The position numbers and the translations under genes are program-made. 64,000 bases of DNA. Source: Glutamicibacter uratoxydans (GTDB lineage Bacteria; Actinomycetota; Actinomycetes; Actinomycetales; Micrococcaceae). This document shows positions 52,634-63,062 of this stretch, piece after piece; the stretch's first letter is position 1, and each line of letters begins with the position of its first letter. Under the pieces are notes generated by a model. The model was not told where the DNA came from. It ran no database searches and worked only from the letters and a program-made list of their open reading frames with translations. Where the stretch lies: NCBI RefSeq assembly GCF_006539925.1, contig NZ_BJNY01000006.1:62001-126000 (forward strand), read 5' to 3'.

Positions 52634-53125
52634 ATGAGCGCTGCTGAAAAGACGGGGCGACTGGCCATTGGTGATGTTGCACCGGAATTCACTTTGAAGG
52701 ACTCCGCAGGCAGCGAAGTAACCCTGTCAAGCTTCCGCGGACAAAAAACCATCGTCTATTTTTACCCGGCTGCTTCAACGCCTGGCTGCACGAAGCAGGC
52801 TTGTGATTTCAGGGACTCCATTGAGTCCCTGAAAAGTCTTGGCTACCAGGTGCTTGGTGTTTCTCCAGATGGCGTTGCCAAATTGGAGAAGTTTGCGGCC
52901 AAGGAAGAGCTGAACTTCCCGCTGCTCTCTGACGAGGATCACGCTGTGGCGGAAGCGTACGGTGCTTGGGGCGAAAAGAAGAACTATGGCCGCATCTACG
53001 AGGGCCTGATCCGCTCGACCATCGTCCTGGATGAAGAAGGCAAAGTCAGCTTGGCTCAATACAACGTGAGGGCTACCGGCCACGTCGCAAAGCTCCGTCG
53101 TGACTTGGGCATTGATCCCAAATAA
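52634..53125 (+). CDS. bcp: Thioredoxin-dependent peroxiredoxin (BCP/PrxQ type)
   Basis: 163-residue peroxidase. The active site PAASTPGCTKQACDFRD has the peroxidatic Cys (about residue 51) and, five residues later, the resolving Cys of the PrxQ subgroup. GVSPDGVAKLEKF and RSTIVLDEEGKV complete the fold. It detoxifies hydroperoxides using thioredoxin. AAAAGGAG precedes the ATG. The tRNA-Lys terminator lies directly upstream, leaving very little room for a promoter, so partial read-through may feed this gene. Confidence 0.92.
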   Translation: MSAAEKTGRLAIGDVAPEFTLKDSAGSEVTLSSFRGQKTIVYFYPAASTPGCTKQACDFRDSIESLKSLGYQVLGVSPDGVAKLEKFAAKEELNFPLLSDEDHAVAEAYGAWGEKKNYGRIYEGLIRSTIVLDEEGKVSLAQYNVRATGHVAKLRRDLGIDPK

Positions 53126-53216
53126 GTGGGTTCATGGTCGATTTCGCATCGACTAGAAAGTCCGCTACACTGGTTGAGGTCGTGAATCGGTTGAGCCATC
53201 ATCCGGTGTAGCGCTG

Positions 53217-53301
<85 letters not shown>

Positions 53302-53310
53302 AATGAAAAA

Positions 53311-53337
53311 CCGCGAACAGCAACTGTTCGCGGTTTT
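53311..53337 (+). terminator. Terminator after tRNA-Leu
   Basis: CCGCGAACAG-CAA-CTGTTCGCGG followed by TTTT and preceded by AAAAA, so it can also serve the convergent GNAT gene. Confidence 0.88.
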
Positions 53338-53374
53338 CGCATTTTCGGGTGGGCTGAGCGGTGAATCCCGAAGT

Positions 53375-53947
53375 TTAATTTGCTGCCCGCGGCTCGCGGA
53401 ACATGGTGAACGTGCTTGGGCCTTCTTTCGGCTTGAACTTGTCGACGACCGCGAATCCGAAATTTTCATAGAAGCGGACATTGCCCGCATCGGACGTCTC
53501 CAGAGTGACGCTGGAATCGATAGGAATGAAATCGTGCAAAGCTGCCGTCAAGAGGGCAGACCCGAGTCCCTGTGCCTGATGTTCCGCCTTCACTCCGATG
53601 GTGGACAGAGTCCAATCAGCAGTGAATGGCACGCTGTCCAGATGTGCTTCCAGCCTCGCCAGCCTGTCTCCGTGAAGCGCGGCCATCTGCTCCTGCAGCG
53701 CGATAGATGGATCTGGGGCGCTGGCCGGCATCAATGCAGCTACGGCCCGAAGCTGATTATCGACAAGCACCAATCCATGATCCATTGCATGAGTTAGATA
53801 AAGCAGTTGTAGCTTGAAGAGCCTGTCTCGATACCCCTCAGCTGGAATGATCCAGCGAGTCCATTCCGAGCTGTCAAAGGCATCAGCTAAGACTTCAGCG
53901 GCGGCTTCCAATTGGTCCGGATGGGCTAGTTTAACGGTGAAATTCAT
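53375..53947 (-). CDS. GNAT family N-acetyltransferase
   Basis: 190-residue acetyltransferase. The acetyl-CoA motif is GVKAEHQAQGLGSALL (about 117-132), followed by LETSDAGNVRFYENFGFAVV, both standard GNAT features. The N-terminal part resembles the group with a long first helix (DQLEAAAEVLADAFDSSEW). Substrate is unknown. It converges on the tRNA-Leu terminator. Confidence 0.82.
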   Translation of the reverse strand: MNFTVKLAHPDQLEAAAEVLADAFDSSEWTRWIIPAEGYRDRLFKLQLLYLTHAMDHGLVLVDNQLRAVAALMPASAPDPSIALQEQMAALHGDRLARLEAHLDSVPFTADWTLSTIGVKAEHQAQGLGSALLTAALHDFIPIDSSVTLETSDAGNVRFYENFGFAVVDKFKPKEGPSTFTMFREPRAAN

Positions 53948-54086
53948 GCAGGCGCTGCTCCAACTGGTATTGAGAGGTGAGGCACGGAACGGTGTTAAAA
54001 GGTTAACTCGGGTACGGTTAATCGAGCATCTAATTGGTGGTGCGCGAGTTGGTAATTAGGCGAAAGCCAAAGGCTAGGAAAAGTTC

Positions 54087-54599
54087 ATGGATGTCATCTT
54101 GCTGTCGGAGTCTGGCGAACCGATTGGAACCTGCCCCAAGGAACTTGTCCATACGGAAGACACCGCACTTCACCAAGCGTTTTCATGCCATGTGTTCAAC
54201 GACCAAGGCCAGGTGCTTGTGACACGACGAGCATTGGGCAAACGGACCTGGCCAGGGGTCTGGACCAATTCCTTCTGTGGGCATCCGCAACCGGGGGAGC
54301 GGATGGAATCTGCAATCATCCGCCACGCCCGGCACGAGCTTGGCATGGCAATTGAAATGATCGAACCCTTGGTTCCGACCTTCCGCTATCGCGCAGTAGA
54401 CGCCTCCGGAATTGTTGAGAATGAAATTTGCCCAGTGTACTCAGCCCGGATTCATGGCGAGCTGGCGGCGAACCCGGAAGAAGTCATGGACTACCAATGG
54501 GTTGATCCGGCTCGACTCGGCGATGCACTCTCGGCGACACCTTGGGCTTTCAGCCCCTGGCTGGTGGAACAGTCGGCGCAGATGGAGCTGTACCGCTAG
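54087..54599 (+). CDS. idi: Isopentenyl-diphosphate delta-isomerase, type I
   Basis: 170-residue Nudix-fold enzyme interconverting IPP and DMAPP for isoprenoid (menaquinone, carotenoid) synthesis. Active-site Cys is in WTNSFCGHPQPGE (about 59-71) and the catalytic Glu in VENEICPVYSA (about 111); ARHELGM marks the Nudix helix. AGGAAAAG precedes the ATG. No carotenoid genes are adjacent in this window. Confidence 0.93.
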   Translation: MDVILLSESGEPIGTCPKELVHTEDTALHQAFSCHVFNDQGQVLVTRRALGKRTWPGVWTNSFCGHPQPGERMESAIIRHARHELGMAIEMIEPLVPTFRYRAVDASGIVENEICPVYSARIHGELAANPEEVMDYQWVDPARLGDALSATPWAFSPWLVEQSAQMELYR

Positions 54600-54644
54600 C
54601 GCTGGGACACTCGCGAGGAAACCACCTACAAGTTGTCCGAAGCG

Positions 54645-54695
54645 ACTAATGCCTGATCCCATCCGGTTTTGGACCGGATGGGATCAGGCGTTAGT
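54645..54695 (+). terminator. Unusually long hairpin after idi
   Basis: 22-bp inverted repeat (54645-54666 and 54674-54695) with a single T-G mismatch and a 7-nt loop; core GATCCCATCCGG/CCGGATGGGATC. A terminator is likely, although no T-tract follows and the stem is longer than usual. Confidence 0.6.
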
Positions 54696-54729
54696 TATAT
54701 AGGTATAAAGGTGCAGTTGCCCTTGGGGC

Positions 54730-55191
54730 TTAGACGAAATTCTCAGTACCCTCGATGGTATTCATGAAATGATCCATGAAATCTGCAAAATCTCGCGCAT
54801 CAACATCCTGATCGATAACAGCGGCCACAGATACCGCATCATTGAGCTGCAAGTCGAGGCTGGGATGCTCGGGAACGGTGAAACGGAAGACTCGCCCGGT
54901 GGACGTCGCGATCTCATATCCGCCGTCATTGAGTACAGCGAGCTGGTTTACGTTGGTGTTGTTGATCGTGATTGCGGACTCTGAAGCACTCAAATCAGAG
55001 GAATTAATCGGCGCAAGGACGATTTCAGCGGGCTGCCGTCGATAGCCAACAACCTTGAGCCCCCCGGAGCCTGCCACACCGGTGGCAGCCACCAGGTTGT
55101 AGCTGGCGAAGTTTGGGATCTGAGAGTCAAAGGCACGGTGGAGCCGTTCCTTGACCTGCTCAGCTGGATTTGCGTCTGGGCTTGTGTCCAT
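54730..55191 (-). CDS. Hypothetical protein
   Basis: 153-residue acidic cytoplasmic protein from the ATG at 55191; a TTG 18 nt upstream is an alternative. No signal peptide or membrane segment. The sequence reads like a compact mixed alpha/beta domain: helix near the start (AEQVKERLHRAFDSQI), strands such as LKVVGYRRQPAEIVLAP and AVLNDGGYEIATSTGRVFRF, and a C-terminal acidic DARDFADFMDHFMNTIEG. No family is recognised. Confidence 0.65.
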   Translation of the reverse strand: MDTSPDANPAEQVKERLHRAFDSQIPNFASYNLVAATGVAGSGGLKVVGYRRQPAEIVLAPINSSDLSASESAITINNTNVNQLAVLNDGGYEIATSTGRVFRFTVPEHPSLDLQLNDAVSVAAVIDQDVDARDFADFMDHFMNTIEGTENFV

Positions 55192-55209
55192 AATCCACAC
55201 TCTACCCAA

Positions 55210-55534
55210 CGAATACCGACAAAACCTGTGACTATTGCCTGTGGCGAAACATGCAATCTAGAGCACAATTCTGGATAAATCGCTATTCCCATGGGCGAAC
55301 TGCCGATAACGAGGCTCGATCTTGCAAACCCGGCAAGCCTTGCTAGAGGTTGAAAGCGCCGTCATTTCGCCGAACCGTTCGAACCTTGCAAAAGCCTGTT
55401 CGCAGGGAAAAGATGGCCGATAGATCATATTCACTTCCCTAGGGGGAAGTTGTTGGACATATTGACTAGTTCTACTCAAAATCATTTTGTGTCATTGTCG
55501 CGTCATGGGTTGGTCTATTGGTCATATTGACTCC
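55210..55534. other. Gene-free stretch before the second ilvD
   Basis: About 325 bp with no convincing gene. A 75-codon minus-strand ORF (55258-55485) lacks a ribosome binding site and recognisable similarity. The right end holds the ilvD promoter region, with repeated TTGGTC/TTGACT-like hexamers. Confidence 0.5.
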
Positions 55535-55540
55535 TAGAAT
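55535..55540 (+). promoter_or_regulatory. -10 box of a probable leaderless ilvD mRNA
   Basis: TAGAAT lies only 8 nt before the ATG at 55549, with TTGGTC about 19 bp upstream as a -35. That spacing would put the transcription start at or next to the A of the ATG. No Shine-Dalgarno is present, consistent with leaderless translation. Confidence 0.55.
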
Positions 55541-55548
55541 GTTGTTCT

Positions 55549-57252
55549 ATGAGTCAGGACACTACTCCAGACATCAAACCGCGCTCACGCGCCGTCACTG
55601 ATGGGATCCATGCTGCTCCGTCGCGCGGTATGCTGCGCGCGGTGGGAATGGGCGATGAAGACTTCGCCAAGCCTCAAATTGGCATCGCCAGCTCATGGAA
55701 TGAAATTACTCCATGCAACCTATCGCTGAACCGTTTGGCCCAAGGCGCCAAGGAAGGCGTTCACGCTGGCGGCGGCTTTCCAATGCAGTTCGGCACGATC
55801 TCCGTGTCGGACGGCATCTCCATGGGGCATGAAGGCATGCACTTCTCGCTGGTATCGCGCGAAGTGATTGCCGACTCCGTTGAAACCGTGATGATGGCTG
55901 AACGCCTCGACGGTTCGGTCCTCCTTGCCGGCTGCGACAAGTCACTGCCCGGCATGCTGATGGCCGCAGCCCGGCTTAATCTTTCTGCAGTCTTCCTTTA
56001 CGCCGGATCGATCATGCCAGGCTGGGTCAAGCTTGAAGACGGCACCGAAAAGGATGTCACGCTGATCGACGCCTTTGAAGCCGTCGGTGCCTGCGCTGCT
56101 GGCAAGATGAGCGAAAAAGACCTCGACGCCATCGAGCGGGCCATCTGCCCCGGAGAAGGCGCCTGCGGCGGAATGTACACCGCGAACACCATGGCCTCCA
56201 TCGGCGAAGCGCTCGGGATGAGCCTTCCAGGTTCGGCGGCCCCGCCTTCGGCCGACCGGCGGCGCGACATGTTTGCCCACCGGTCCGGCGAGGCGGTTGT
56301 GGAACTGCTGCGCAAGGGCATCCGCGCCCGCGACATCATGACCAAGAAGGCGTTCGAGAATGCCATCGCCGTGACCATGGCCTTCGGCGGCTCGACTAAT
56401 GCCGTGCTGCACCTGCTGGCCATCGCCCGCGAAGCCCAGGTGGACCTCAGTCTCGACGACTTCAACCGCATTGGCGATCGGGTCCCGCACCTCGCGGACC
56501 TGAAGCCTTTTGGCCGCTATGTGATGAACGACCTGGATCGCATTGGCGGCGTTCCCGTGGTCATGAAGGCACTGCTTGACGCAGGCCTGCTGCACGGCGA
56601 CTGCCTCACCGTCACCGGCAAGACCGTTGCCGAGAATCTGGCGCACATTGCGCCACCTGATCCGGACGGCAAGATCCTACGCGCCATGGACAACCCGATC
56701 CACAAGACCGGCGGCATTACGATCCTCAAGGGCAGCTTGGCTCCCGAGGGGGCCGTGGTGAAGTCTGCCGGCTTCGACGCAGATGTCTTCGAGGGGACCG
56801 CGCGCGTCTTCGAACGCGAGCAGGGTGCTCTCGATGCGCTGGACAAGGGCGAGCTGAAAGCCGGCGACGTGGTGGTCATCCGCTACGAAGGGCCCAAGGG
56901 CGGCCCCGGCATGCGCGAGATGCTGGCCATTACCGGTGCCATCAAGGGCGCAGGACTGGGCAAGGACGTGCTGTTGCTGACCGATGGCCGCTTCTCCGGA
57001 GGTACCACCGGCCTATGCATTGGGCACGTGGCCCCCGAAGCGGTGGACGGCGGGCCGATCGCCTTCGTCAAGGACGGCGACAGGATCCGCGTGGACATCG
57101 AGGCCCGCTCCTTCGACTTGTTGGTCGATGAGGCAGAGCTCGAAGCCCGCAAGGCCGGATGGGAGCCGCTACCAGCCAAGTTCACCTCTGGTGTGCTGGC
57201 GAAGTACGCAAAACTGGTCAATTCGGCGTCAACCGGCGCCTACTGCGGCTAG
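55549..57252 (+). CDS. ilvD: Dihydroxy-acid dehydratase (short type), second copy
   Basis: 567-residue iron-sulfur dehydratase of the branched-chain pathway. Cluster cysteines: [10 protein letters not shown] (about 125) and [18 protein letters not shown] (about 198-215). [20 protein letters not shown] is the family signature. It differs from the 636-residue copy at 18768 in length and in the GEGACGG motif. It lies just upstream of ilvB-ilvN-ilvC, so this is the likely biosynthetic enzyme. Lacks a ribosome binding site (see the -10 at 55535). Confidence 0.94.
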   Translation: MSQDTTPDIKPRSRAVTDGIHAAPSRGMLRAVGMGDEDFAKPQIGIASSWNEITPCNLSLNRLAQGAKEGVHAGGGFPMQFGTISVSDGISMGHEGMHFSLVSREVIADSVETVMMAERLDGSVLLAGCDKSLPGMLMAAARLNLSAVFLYAGSIMPGWVKLEDGTEKDVTLIDAFEAVGACAAGKMSEKDLDAIERAICPGEGACGGMYTANTMASIGEALGMSLPGSAAPPSADRRRDMFAHRSGEAVVELLRKGIRARDIMTKKAFENAIAVTMAFGGSTNAVLHLLAIAREAQVDLSLDDFNRIGDRVPHLADLKPFGRYVMNDLDRIGGVPVVMKALLDAGLLHGDCLTVTGKTVAENLAHIAPPDPDGKILRAMDNPIHKTGGITILKGSLAPEGAVVKSAGFDADVFEGTARVFEREQGALDALDKGELKAGDVVVIRYEGPKGGPGMREMLAITGAIKGAGLGKDVLLLTDGRFSGGTTGLCIGHVAPEAVDGGPIAFVKDGDRIRVDIEARSFDLLVDEAELEARKAGWEPLPAKFTSGVLAKYAKLVNSASTGAYCG

Positions 57253-57267
57253 TCAGCAAAACAAAAA

Positions 57268-57302
57268 CCATTGATTGGGCGCGCCTTGCGTCCAATCAAT
57301 GG
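57268..57302 (+). terminator. Hairpin after the second ilvD
   Basis: CCATTGATTGG (57268-57278) and CCAATCAATGG (57292-57302), an 11-bp perfect stem with a 13-nt loop and no T-tract. It probably separates ilvD from the ilvB transcript. Confidence 0.55.
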
Positions 57303-57309
57303 ACATCCG

Positions 57310-57324
57310 TCTCATATAATGAGA
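57310..57324 (+). promoter_or_regulatory. ilvB promoter -10 within a palindrome
   Basis: TATAAT (57315-57320) is a perfect -10. It is embedded in TCTCAT-ATA-ATGAGA, a 6+3+6 palindrome that could be an operator. No strong -35 is visible at the normal distance, which fits an activated or weak promoter. Confidence 0.6.
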
Positions 57325-57376
57325 TACATGGGGCCTCTGGTTGATCTTTGCCTTTGGGTGGAGAAAGATTAGAGAC

Positions 57377-57424
57377 ATGCAAACAAACTTCGATGTTCTA
57401 CTAGTTATCAGGCGCGGAGCCTGA
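57377..57424 (+). CDS. ilvB leader peptide
   Basis: 15-residue [18 protein letters not shown] with a central Val-Leu-Leu-Val-Ile run, ended by TGA, 117 nt before ilvB. Ribosome stalling at these codons when Val, Leu or Ile is short is the classical input of branched-chain attenuation. Too short to be found by length filters. Confidence 0.82.
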   Translation: MQTNFDVLLVIRRGA

Positions 57425-57428
57425 GGCA

Positions 57429-57503
57429 CTGTCTGCCGCTAGACAGAGCATCGGTAACGCGCAGCCCCCTTTCGTCATCAGTGACGGCCGTGGGGCGTTT
57501 TTT
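57429..57503 (+). promoter_or_regulatory. ilvBNC transcription attenuator
   Basis: Hairpin CTGTCT-GCCGCT-AGACAG (57429-57446) follows the leader peptide stop. Then GCCCC (57464-57468) pairs with GGGGC (57492-57496) around an inner CGTCA-TCAG-TGACG, followed by GTTTTTT, a rho-independent terminator 38 bp before ilvB. Leader peptide plus competing hairpins is a complete attenuator layout. Confidence 0.8.
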
Positions 57504-57540
57504 ATGCGCAAATGAAGAGATAGAAATGGAAAGGATCCAG

Positions 57541-59424
57541 ATGAGCAACTCAACACCCGCCAATCCGGCGTCGGTTGCGAAGTCAATCAGTCGACCTAAG
57601 GATGCCACCGCCGCTGTCTCTTCCATCGTGGAGGCTTCGAACCCGGTGCAGGGTCCGAATAACATCGTTGCTCCCACAAAGATGACGGGCTCACAAGCCA
57701 TCGTCCGCTCGCTGGAAGAACTGGGCGTCAAGGACGTCTTCGGATTACCAGGTGGGGCCATCCTTCCCACCTATGATCCACTCATGGATTCGACCAAGAT
57801 CAACCACGTCTTGGTCCGCCATGAACAGGGTGCCGGCCATGCCGCACAGGGTTACGCCATGGTGAGCGGGGAGGTCGGCGTCTGCATCGCCACCTCCGGT
57901 CCAGGCGCAACCAACCTCGTCACCGCATTGGCAGACGCCAATATGGACTCGGTTCCAATGGTGGCAATCACTGGACAGGTCAACAGCGCCTTCATCGGCA
58001 CCGATGCCTTCCAGGAAGCCGACATCGTCGGCATCACCATGCCGATCACCAAGCACGCATTCCTGGTGACCAAGGCAGAAGACATTCCGCATGTGATGGC
58101 CAGCGCCTTCTACCTGGCGCAGACCGGCCGCCCAGGCCCGGTACTGGTTGACATCACCAAGGATGCCCAGACCTCGGAGATGACCTTCTCCTGGCCGCCG
58201 AAGGTGGATCTGCCGGGCTACCGCGTGGTGACCCGCGGCCACAACAAGCAGCTGCGCGAAGCCGCCAAGCTGATCGCCTCGGCGACCCGCCCGGTGCTCT
58301 ACGTTGGCGGCGGTGTGATCAAGGCCGACGCCCACGAGGAGCTCAAGGCCTTTGCCGAGTTCACGAACATCCCTGTGGTCACCACCCTGACCGCCCGCGG
58401 AGCGTTCCCGGACTCGCACCCGCAGCACGTGGGCATGCCCGGCATGCACGGCGCCGTCTCCGCAGTGACCGCACTGCAGCAGTCCGACCTGCTGGTCACC
58501 CTCGGCGCTCGCTTCGACGACCGCGTCACCGGCGTGCTCTCCTCCTTTGCGCCGAACGCCAAGGTGATCCACGCAGACATCGACCCTGCCGAAATCTCCA
58601 AGAACCGCGTGGCAGATGTGCCGATCGTCGGCTCGCTTGATGAGATCATCCCGCAGCTGCACGAGGCCTGCGCCGCCCGCTTCGAGACCGAGCCACAGGC
58701 AGATCTCGAGAACTGGTGGACGCTGCTGAACCGGTTGAAGGAAACCTACCCGATCGGCTACACCGAAACCCAGGACGGCCTGTCAGCGCCGCAGCACGTG
58801 ATCGAGCGTATCGGCGCACTGACCGGTCCCGAAGGCGTGTACGTTGCAGGCGTGGGCCAGCACCAAATGTGGGCTGCGCAGTTCGTCAAGTACGAGCGCC
58901 CGCGCTCCTGGCTGAACTCCGCAGGCCTTGGCACCATGGGCTACTCGGTCCCCGCCGCCATGGGCGCCCAGGTGGCGCAGCCTGACCGCGTAGTCTGGGC
59001 CATCGACGGCGACGGATGCTTCCAGATGACCAACCAGGAGCTTGCCACCTGCGTCATCAACAACATCCCGATCAAGGTCGCGGTGATCAACAACTCCTCG
59101 CTGGGCATGGTCCGCCAGTGGCAGACGCTGTTCTACAACGCCCGCTATTCCAACACTGACCTGAACACCGGCCACGGCACCGCCCGCATCCCCGACTTCG
59201 TGAAGCTGGCAGACGCCTACGGCTGCGTGGGCCTGCGCTGCGAACGCGACGAGGACATCGACGCAACCATCCAGAAGGCGCTGGAGATCAACGACCGCCC
59301 GGTGGTTATCGACTTCGTGGTCTCCGCAGACTCCATGGTGTGGCCAATGGTCCCATCGGGAGTCAGCAACGACCAGATTCAGATTGCCCGGGGCCTGACC
59401 CCTGAGTGGGAAGAGGAAGACTAG
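57541..59424 (+). CDS. ilvB: Acetolactate synthase large subunit
   Basis: Thiamine-diphosphate enzyme, 627 residues from the ATG with GGAAAGGA upstream. Starts at 57481 (inside the attenuator terminator) or 57526 are less likely. [16 protein letters not shown] and [15 protein letters not shown] form the N-terminal TPP Pyr domain; [16 protein letters not shown] with [14 protein letters not shown] forms the TPP/Mg site. It condenses pyruvate to acetolactate or with 2-oxobutyrate to acetohydroxybutyrate. About 65 extra N-terminal residues are usual in actinobacteria. It lies 3 bp before ilvN. Confidence 0.96.
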   Translation: MSNSTPANPASVAKSISRPKDATAAVSSIVEASNPVQGPNNIVAPTKMTGSQAIVRSLEELGVKDVFGLPGGAILPTYDPLMDSTKINHVLVRHEQGAGHAAQGYAMVSGEVGVCIATSGPGATNLVTALADANMDSVPMVAITGQVNSAFIGTDAFQEADIVGITMPITKHAFLVTKAEDIPHVMASAFYLAQTGRPGPVLVDITKDAQTSEMTFSWPPKVDLPGYRVVTRGHNKQLREAAKLIASATRPVLYVGGGVIKADAHEELKAFAEFTNIPVVTTLTARGAFPDSHPQHVGMPGMHGAVSAVTALQQSDLLVTLGARFDDRVTGVLSSFAPNAKVIHADIDPAEISKNRVADVPIVGSLDEIIPQLHEACAARFETEPQADLENWWTLLNRLKETYPIGYTETQDGLSAPQHVIERIGALTGPEGVYVAGVGQHQMWAAQFVKYERPRSWLNSAGLGTMGYSVPAAMGAQVAQPDRVVWAIDGDGCFQMTNQELATCVINNIPIKVAVINNSSLGMVRQWQTLFYNARYSNTDLNTGHGTARIPDFVKLADAYGCVGLRCERDEDIDATIQKALEINDRPVVIDFVVSADSMVWPMVPSGVSNDQIQIARGLTPEWEEED

Positions 59425-59427
59425 ACA

Positions 59428-59946
59428 ATGGCAAAGCACACGCTGTCCGTACTGGTCGAAGACGTACCCGGCGTACTCACCCGAGTCGCCAGCCTCTTCG
59501 CCCGCCGTGCATTCAACATCCACTCGCTGGCCGTGGGCCCCACGGAAATCGAGGGGATCAGCCGCATGACCGTGGTGGTCGACGCCGAGGGGGATTCTCT
59601 GGAGCAGGTCACCAAGCAGCTGAACAAGCTGATCAACGTCATCAAGATCGTGGAGCTGCTGCCCGACACCTCGGTGCAGCGCGACCACATCATGGTCAAG
59701 GTCCGCGCGGATGCCGCAACCCGCTTGCAGGTCACCCAGGCCGCGGAGTTGTTCCGCGCATCGGTGATCGACGTGTCCACCGACTCGCTGGTGATTGAAG
59801 CCACCGGCAACGCCGCGAAGATCGAGGCGTTGCTGGCGGTGCTGGAGCCATTCGGCATCCGGGAAATCGTCCAGGCCGGCACCCTGGCCGTGGGCCGCGG
59901 CGCCAAGTCCATGAGCGACCGGGCGCTGAAGAGCCTTTCGGCCTAA
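59428..59946 (+). CDS. ilvN: Acetolactate synthase small (regulatory) subunit
   Basis: 172-residue regulatory subunit. The N-terminal ACT domain reads LSVLVEDVPGVLTRVASLFA and HSLAVGPTEIEGISRMTVVV; the C-terminal half (about 80-165) is the small-subunit-specific domain. It gives valine feedback sensitivity and stimulates IlvB. The start follows the ilvB stop by 3 bp. Confidence 0.96.
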   Translation: MAKHTLSVLVEDVPGVLTRVASLFARRAFNIHSLAVGPTEIEGISRMTVVVDAEGDSLEQVTKQLNKLINVIKIVELLPDTSVQRDHIMVKVRADAATRLQVTQAAELFRASVIDVSTDSLVIEATGNAAKIEALLAVLEPFGIREIVQAGTLAVGRGAKSMSDRALKSLSA

Positions 59947-59961
59947 AGCACCAAAAAATAA

Positions 59962-61047
<1,086 letters not shown>

Positions 61048-61080
61048 GCGGAGCGCTAAATAGCTTCTAAACCATATATA

Positions 61081-61126
61081 AAGCCCAGGTTCGTTTCCCT
61101 TCGTGGGATGCGAACCTGGGCTTTTT
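61081..61126 (+). terminator. Terminator of the ilvBNC operon
   Basis: AAGCCCAGGTTCG (61081-61093) pairs with CGAACCTGGGCTT (61111-61123) and is followed by TTTTT. Confidence 0.9.
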
Positions 61127-61240
61127 ATGTAGATGGCGTAGTGTGCTGACGGAGCAGAAACCCGGGAGGGACAATTGCCTGTAATAAACAGGCCTCGGCT
61201 TTCCCTGTTGCTAGACTCAGCCCAATAGAGGAGCTGATCA

Positions 61241-61945
61241 GTGAGTACCGAAACCAACTATGACGACTTTGCCCTGGCGTATTCGAAAGAGAATGAGACA
61301 AGCCTGCTCAACGCCTACTACGAACGCCCTGCGATCCTGCAGATGGCGGGCAACATAACTGGTCGCAGGGTCTTGGATATCGGCTGTGGGGCCGGACCGC
61401 TGAGCCAGAAACTACTTGAACGCGGGGCCCAAGTCAGCGGGTTTGATGCTAGCAAGGCAATGCTAGAGCTGGCCAAGCAAAGGCTGGGATCTGGCATGGA
61501 CCTTCGAGTCGCTGATCTGCGGGAGAAGCTTCCATATGGCGATGATTCCTTCGACATTGCCATTGCTTCTTTAGTCTTCCACTACCTGGAAGACTGGACG
61601 CAGCCATTAGCTGAAGTGCGAAGGGTTCTCGTGCCCGAAGGGCGCCTAATTCTTTCTTTGAACCACCCGATCCTGTATCCCTGGAACAACCCTGGTGAAG
61701 ACTACTTCCAGCGGGTGAAGTATACAGATGAACTGACATTCAATGGCCGGCCGGCATCGCTGACATACTGGCATCGACCACTACACGAAACCATGAACTC
61801 ATTTATTGAGGCGGGATTTAATATTCGAAATGTTTGGGAACCTCCATACTCAAAAGATGCTCCCCAGGAAGTTGTGCCTGAGCGTCTCCGTGAGCGCGAC
61901 GCATTCTTGAGCTTTATATTTTTTGAGTTGCAAACGTCGAAATAG
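61241..61945 (+). CDS. Class I SAM-dependent methyltransferase
   Basis: 234-residue methyltransferase. SAM-binding motif I is RVLDIGCGAGPLSQKLLERG (about 43-62), motif II GFDASKAMLELAKQ, and post-motif DDSFDIAIASLVFHYLEDW. Resembles UbiE/BioC-like small-molecule methyltransferases; the substrate is unknown. GTG start with AGAGGAG upstream. Base composition is more AT-rich than ilvC, as in the rest of the window to the right. Confidence 0.85.
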   Translation: MSTETNYDDFALAYSKENETSLLNAYYERPAILQMAGNITGRRVLDIGCGAGPLSQKLLERGAQVSGFDASKAMLELAKQRLGSGMDLRVADLREKLPYGDDSFDIAIASLVFHYLEDWTQPLAEVRRVLVPEGRLILSLNHPILYPWNNPGEDYFQRVKYTDELTFNGRPASLTYWHRPLHETMNSFIEAGFNIRNVWEPPYSKDAPQEVVPERLRERDAFLSFIFFELQTSK

Positions 61946-61954
61946 CGATTAAGA

Positions 61955-61999
61955 AAGTGTGCGCGGCCGAAGAGAAGTCTCTTTCGGCCGCGCACACTT
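61955..61999. terminator. Bidirectional terminator
   Basis: 17-bp perfect inverted repeat AAGTGTGCGCGGCCGAA (61955-61971) / TTCGGCCGCGCACACTT (61983-61999) between the convergent methyltransferase and sunset-domain genes. Confidence 0.85.
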
Positions 62000-62017
62000 C
62001 ATTGCATTAGCGAATGA

Positions 62018-62632
62018 TTAACGCTTAGATGCTCGATAGCCTGCTTTGCGGGCGTCGGCAGTTGTGCGGAAGCATTCCTCAGGTTTGGTGACGTTGTAGA
62101 ACTGGCCACCCTTGACGTGATAAATCCAATCCTTCTGGCTTCCGGTGCGGTTTCCCTTAACGGGGTAGCCAGCTGGGCAATTCTTGATCTTCCCGTTCAT
62201 CGTCACTGACGATTTCCTAGGAGCCTTTTTCTTAGTGACCTTGACAGTTTCTGTCTTGGAAGCTTTCGAAGTTTTGCCCTTATAACTGTATTTCACCGTT
62301 GTAGTGACTTTGTAAGTACCAATTGGAAGCTTCACGGACGACTTGTTCTTGGCAATGGTCTTCTTACCCTTCTTTACGGTCAGGGTAGCTGACTTAACTG
62401 TCACTTTCTTGGCTTTGGAGTAACTAGGCTTGATAGTCGCCTTGGACGTGCCAGAGACGGTTTTGTTACCGATCTTCTTAATCGTAACTGCTGGTGCGGC
62501 TTTCGCCGTTGCGGCCACATAAACCTGTGAAAGGGACGTCAATTGCGGTTTGGCTGCCGCTCCCGATGCTCCCGAAAGTATGAGTGCAGCCGCAGCGAGG
62601 AGAGCGAGAGGAGTCTTTATGAACTTTTTCAT
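62018..62632 (-). CDS. Secreted lysine-rich protein with C-terminal sunset domain
   Basis: 204-residue exported protein. Signal peptide at about 1-27 (KTPLALLAAAALILSGASG). Residues about 45-140 form a very basic Lys/Thr/Ser region with strand-like repeats, probably one Ig-like fold. Residues about 150-204 are a sunset domain: CPAGYPVKGN, IYHVKGGQFYNVTKPEECF and ADARKAGYRASKR. Such domains occur in actinobacterial surface proteins and nucleases; their function is unclear. AGGGAA precedes the ATG. Confidence 0.8.
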   Translation of the reverse strand: MKKFIKTPLALLAAAALILSGASGAAAKPQLTSLSQVYVAATAKAAPAVTIKKIGNKTVSGTSKATIKPSYSKAKKVTVKSATLTVKKGKKTIAKNKSSVKLPIGTYKVTTTVKYSYKGKTSKASKTETVKVTKKKAPRKSSVTMNGKIKNCPAGYPVKGNRTGSQKDWIYHVKGGQFYNVTKPEECFRTTADARKAGYRASKR

Positions 62633-63062
62633 GAATTCCCTAAAGCGATGATGAATTGGGCAAAGAGATACCCCGACACAATTGATGGTATCTCAAAAAA
62701 GTAGTAAACCTAAGTTTTGGATTTTATGGTGCGAATTGCAGCGGTAGTGAATGACAAGACCTCAATGGACGATAAATCAATGGTTGATTCGCAACGACCT
62801 GTGACATCGCTAGATGTCGAGAATCCGGTGCTGGATCCGGTCGATGCAAGATGGGCTTTCTTGAACCTTGCGGATATAGCAGTCGACGAGTTTTCGCTCT
62901 TGAACAATTGTGGAATCTCAACGTGTCGTTAAGCTTCACCTTCCTGCATCCTTGCAGGAAATTGGAGGGCCTCCTAGGACTTCGGATTCTTCTTCCCGCT
63001 TATGAGTACACCCAAAAACTTGTCACGGCGGAAAACTATTGCTCTGCCCATGTTGATGCTTC

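Noticed and set aside
55258-55485. 75-codon minus-strand frame before the second ilvD
   Set aside because: No ribosome binding site, no recognisable similarity, and it lies within a promoter-like region.
57481-57540. Longer ilvB start at 57481
   Set aside because: That GTG lies in the loop of the attenuator terminator; the ATG at 57541 has a proper ribosome binding site.
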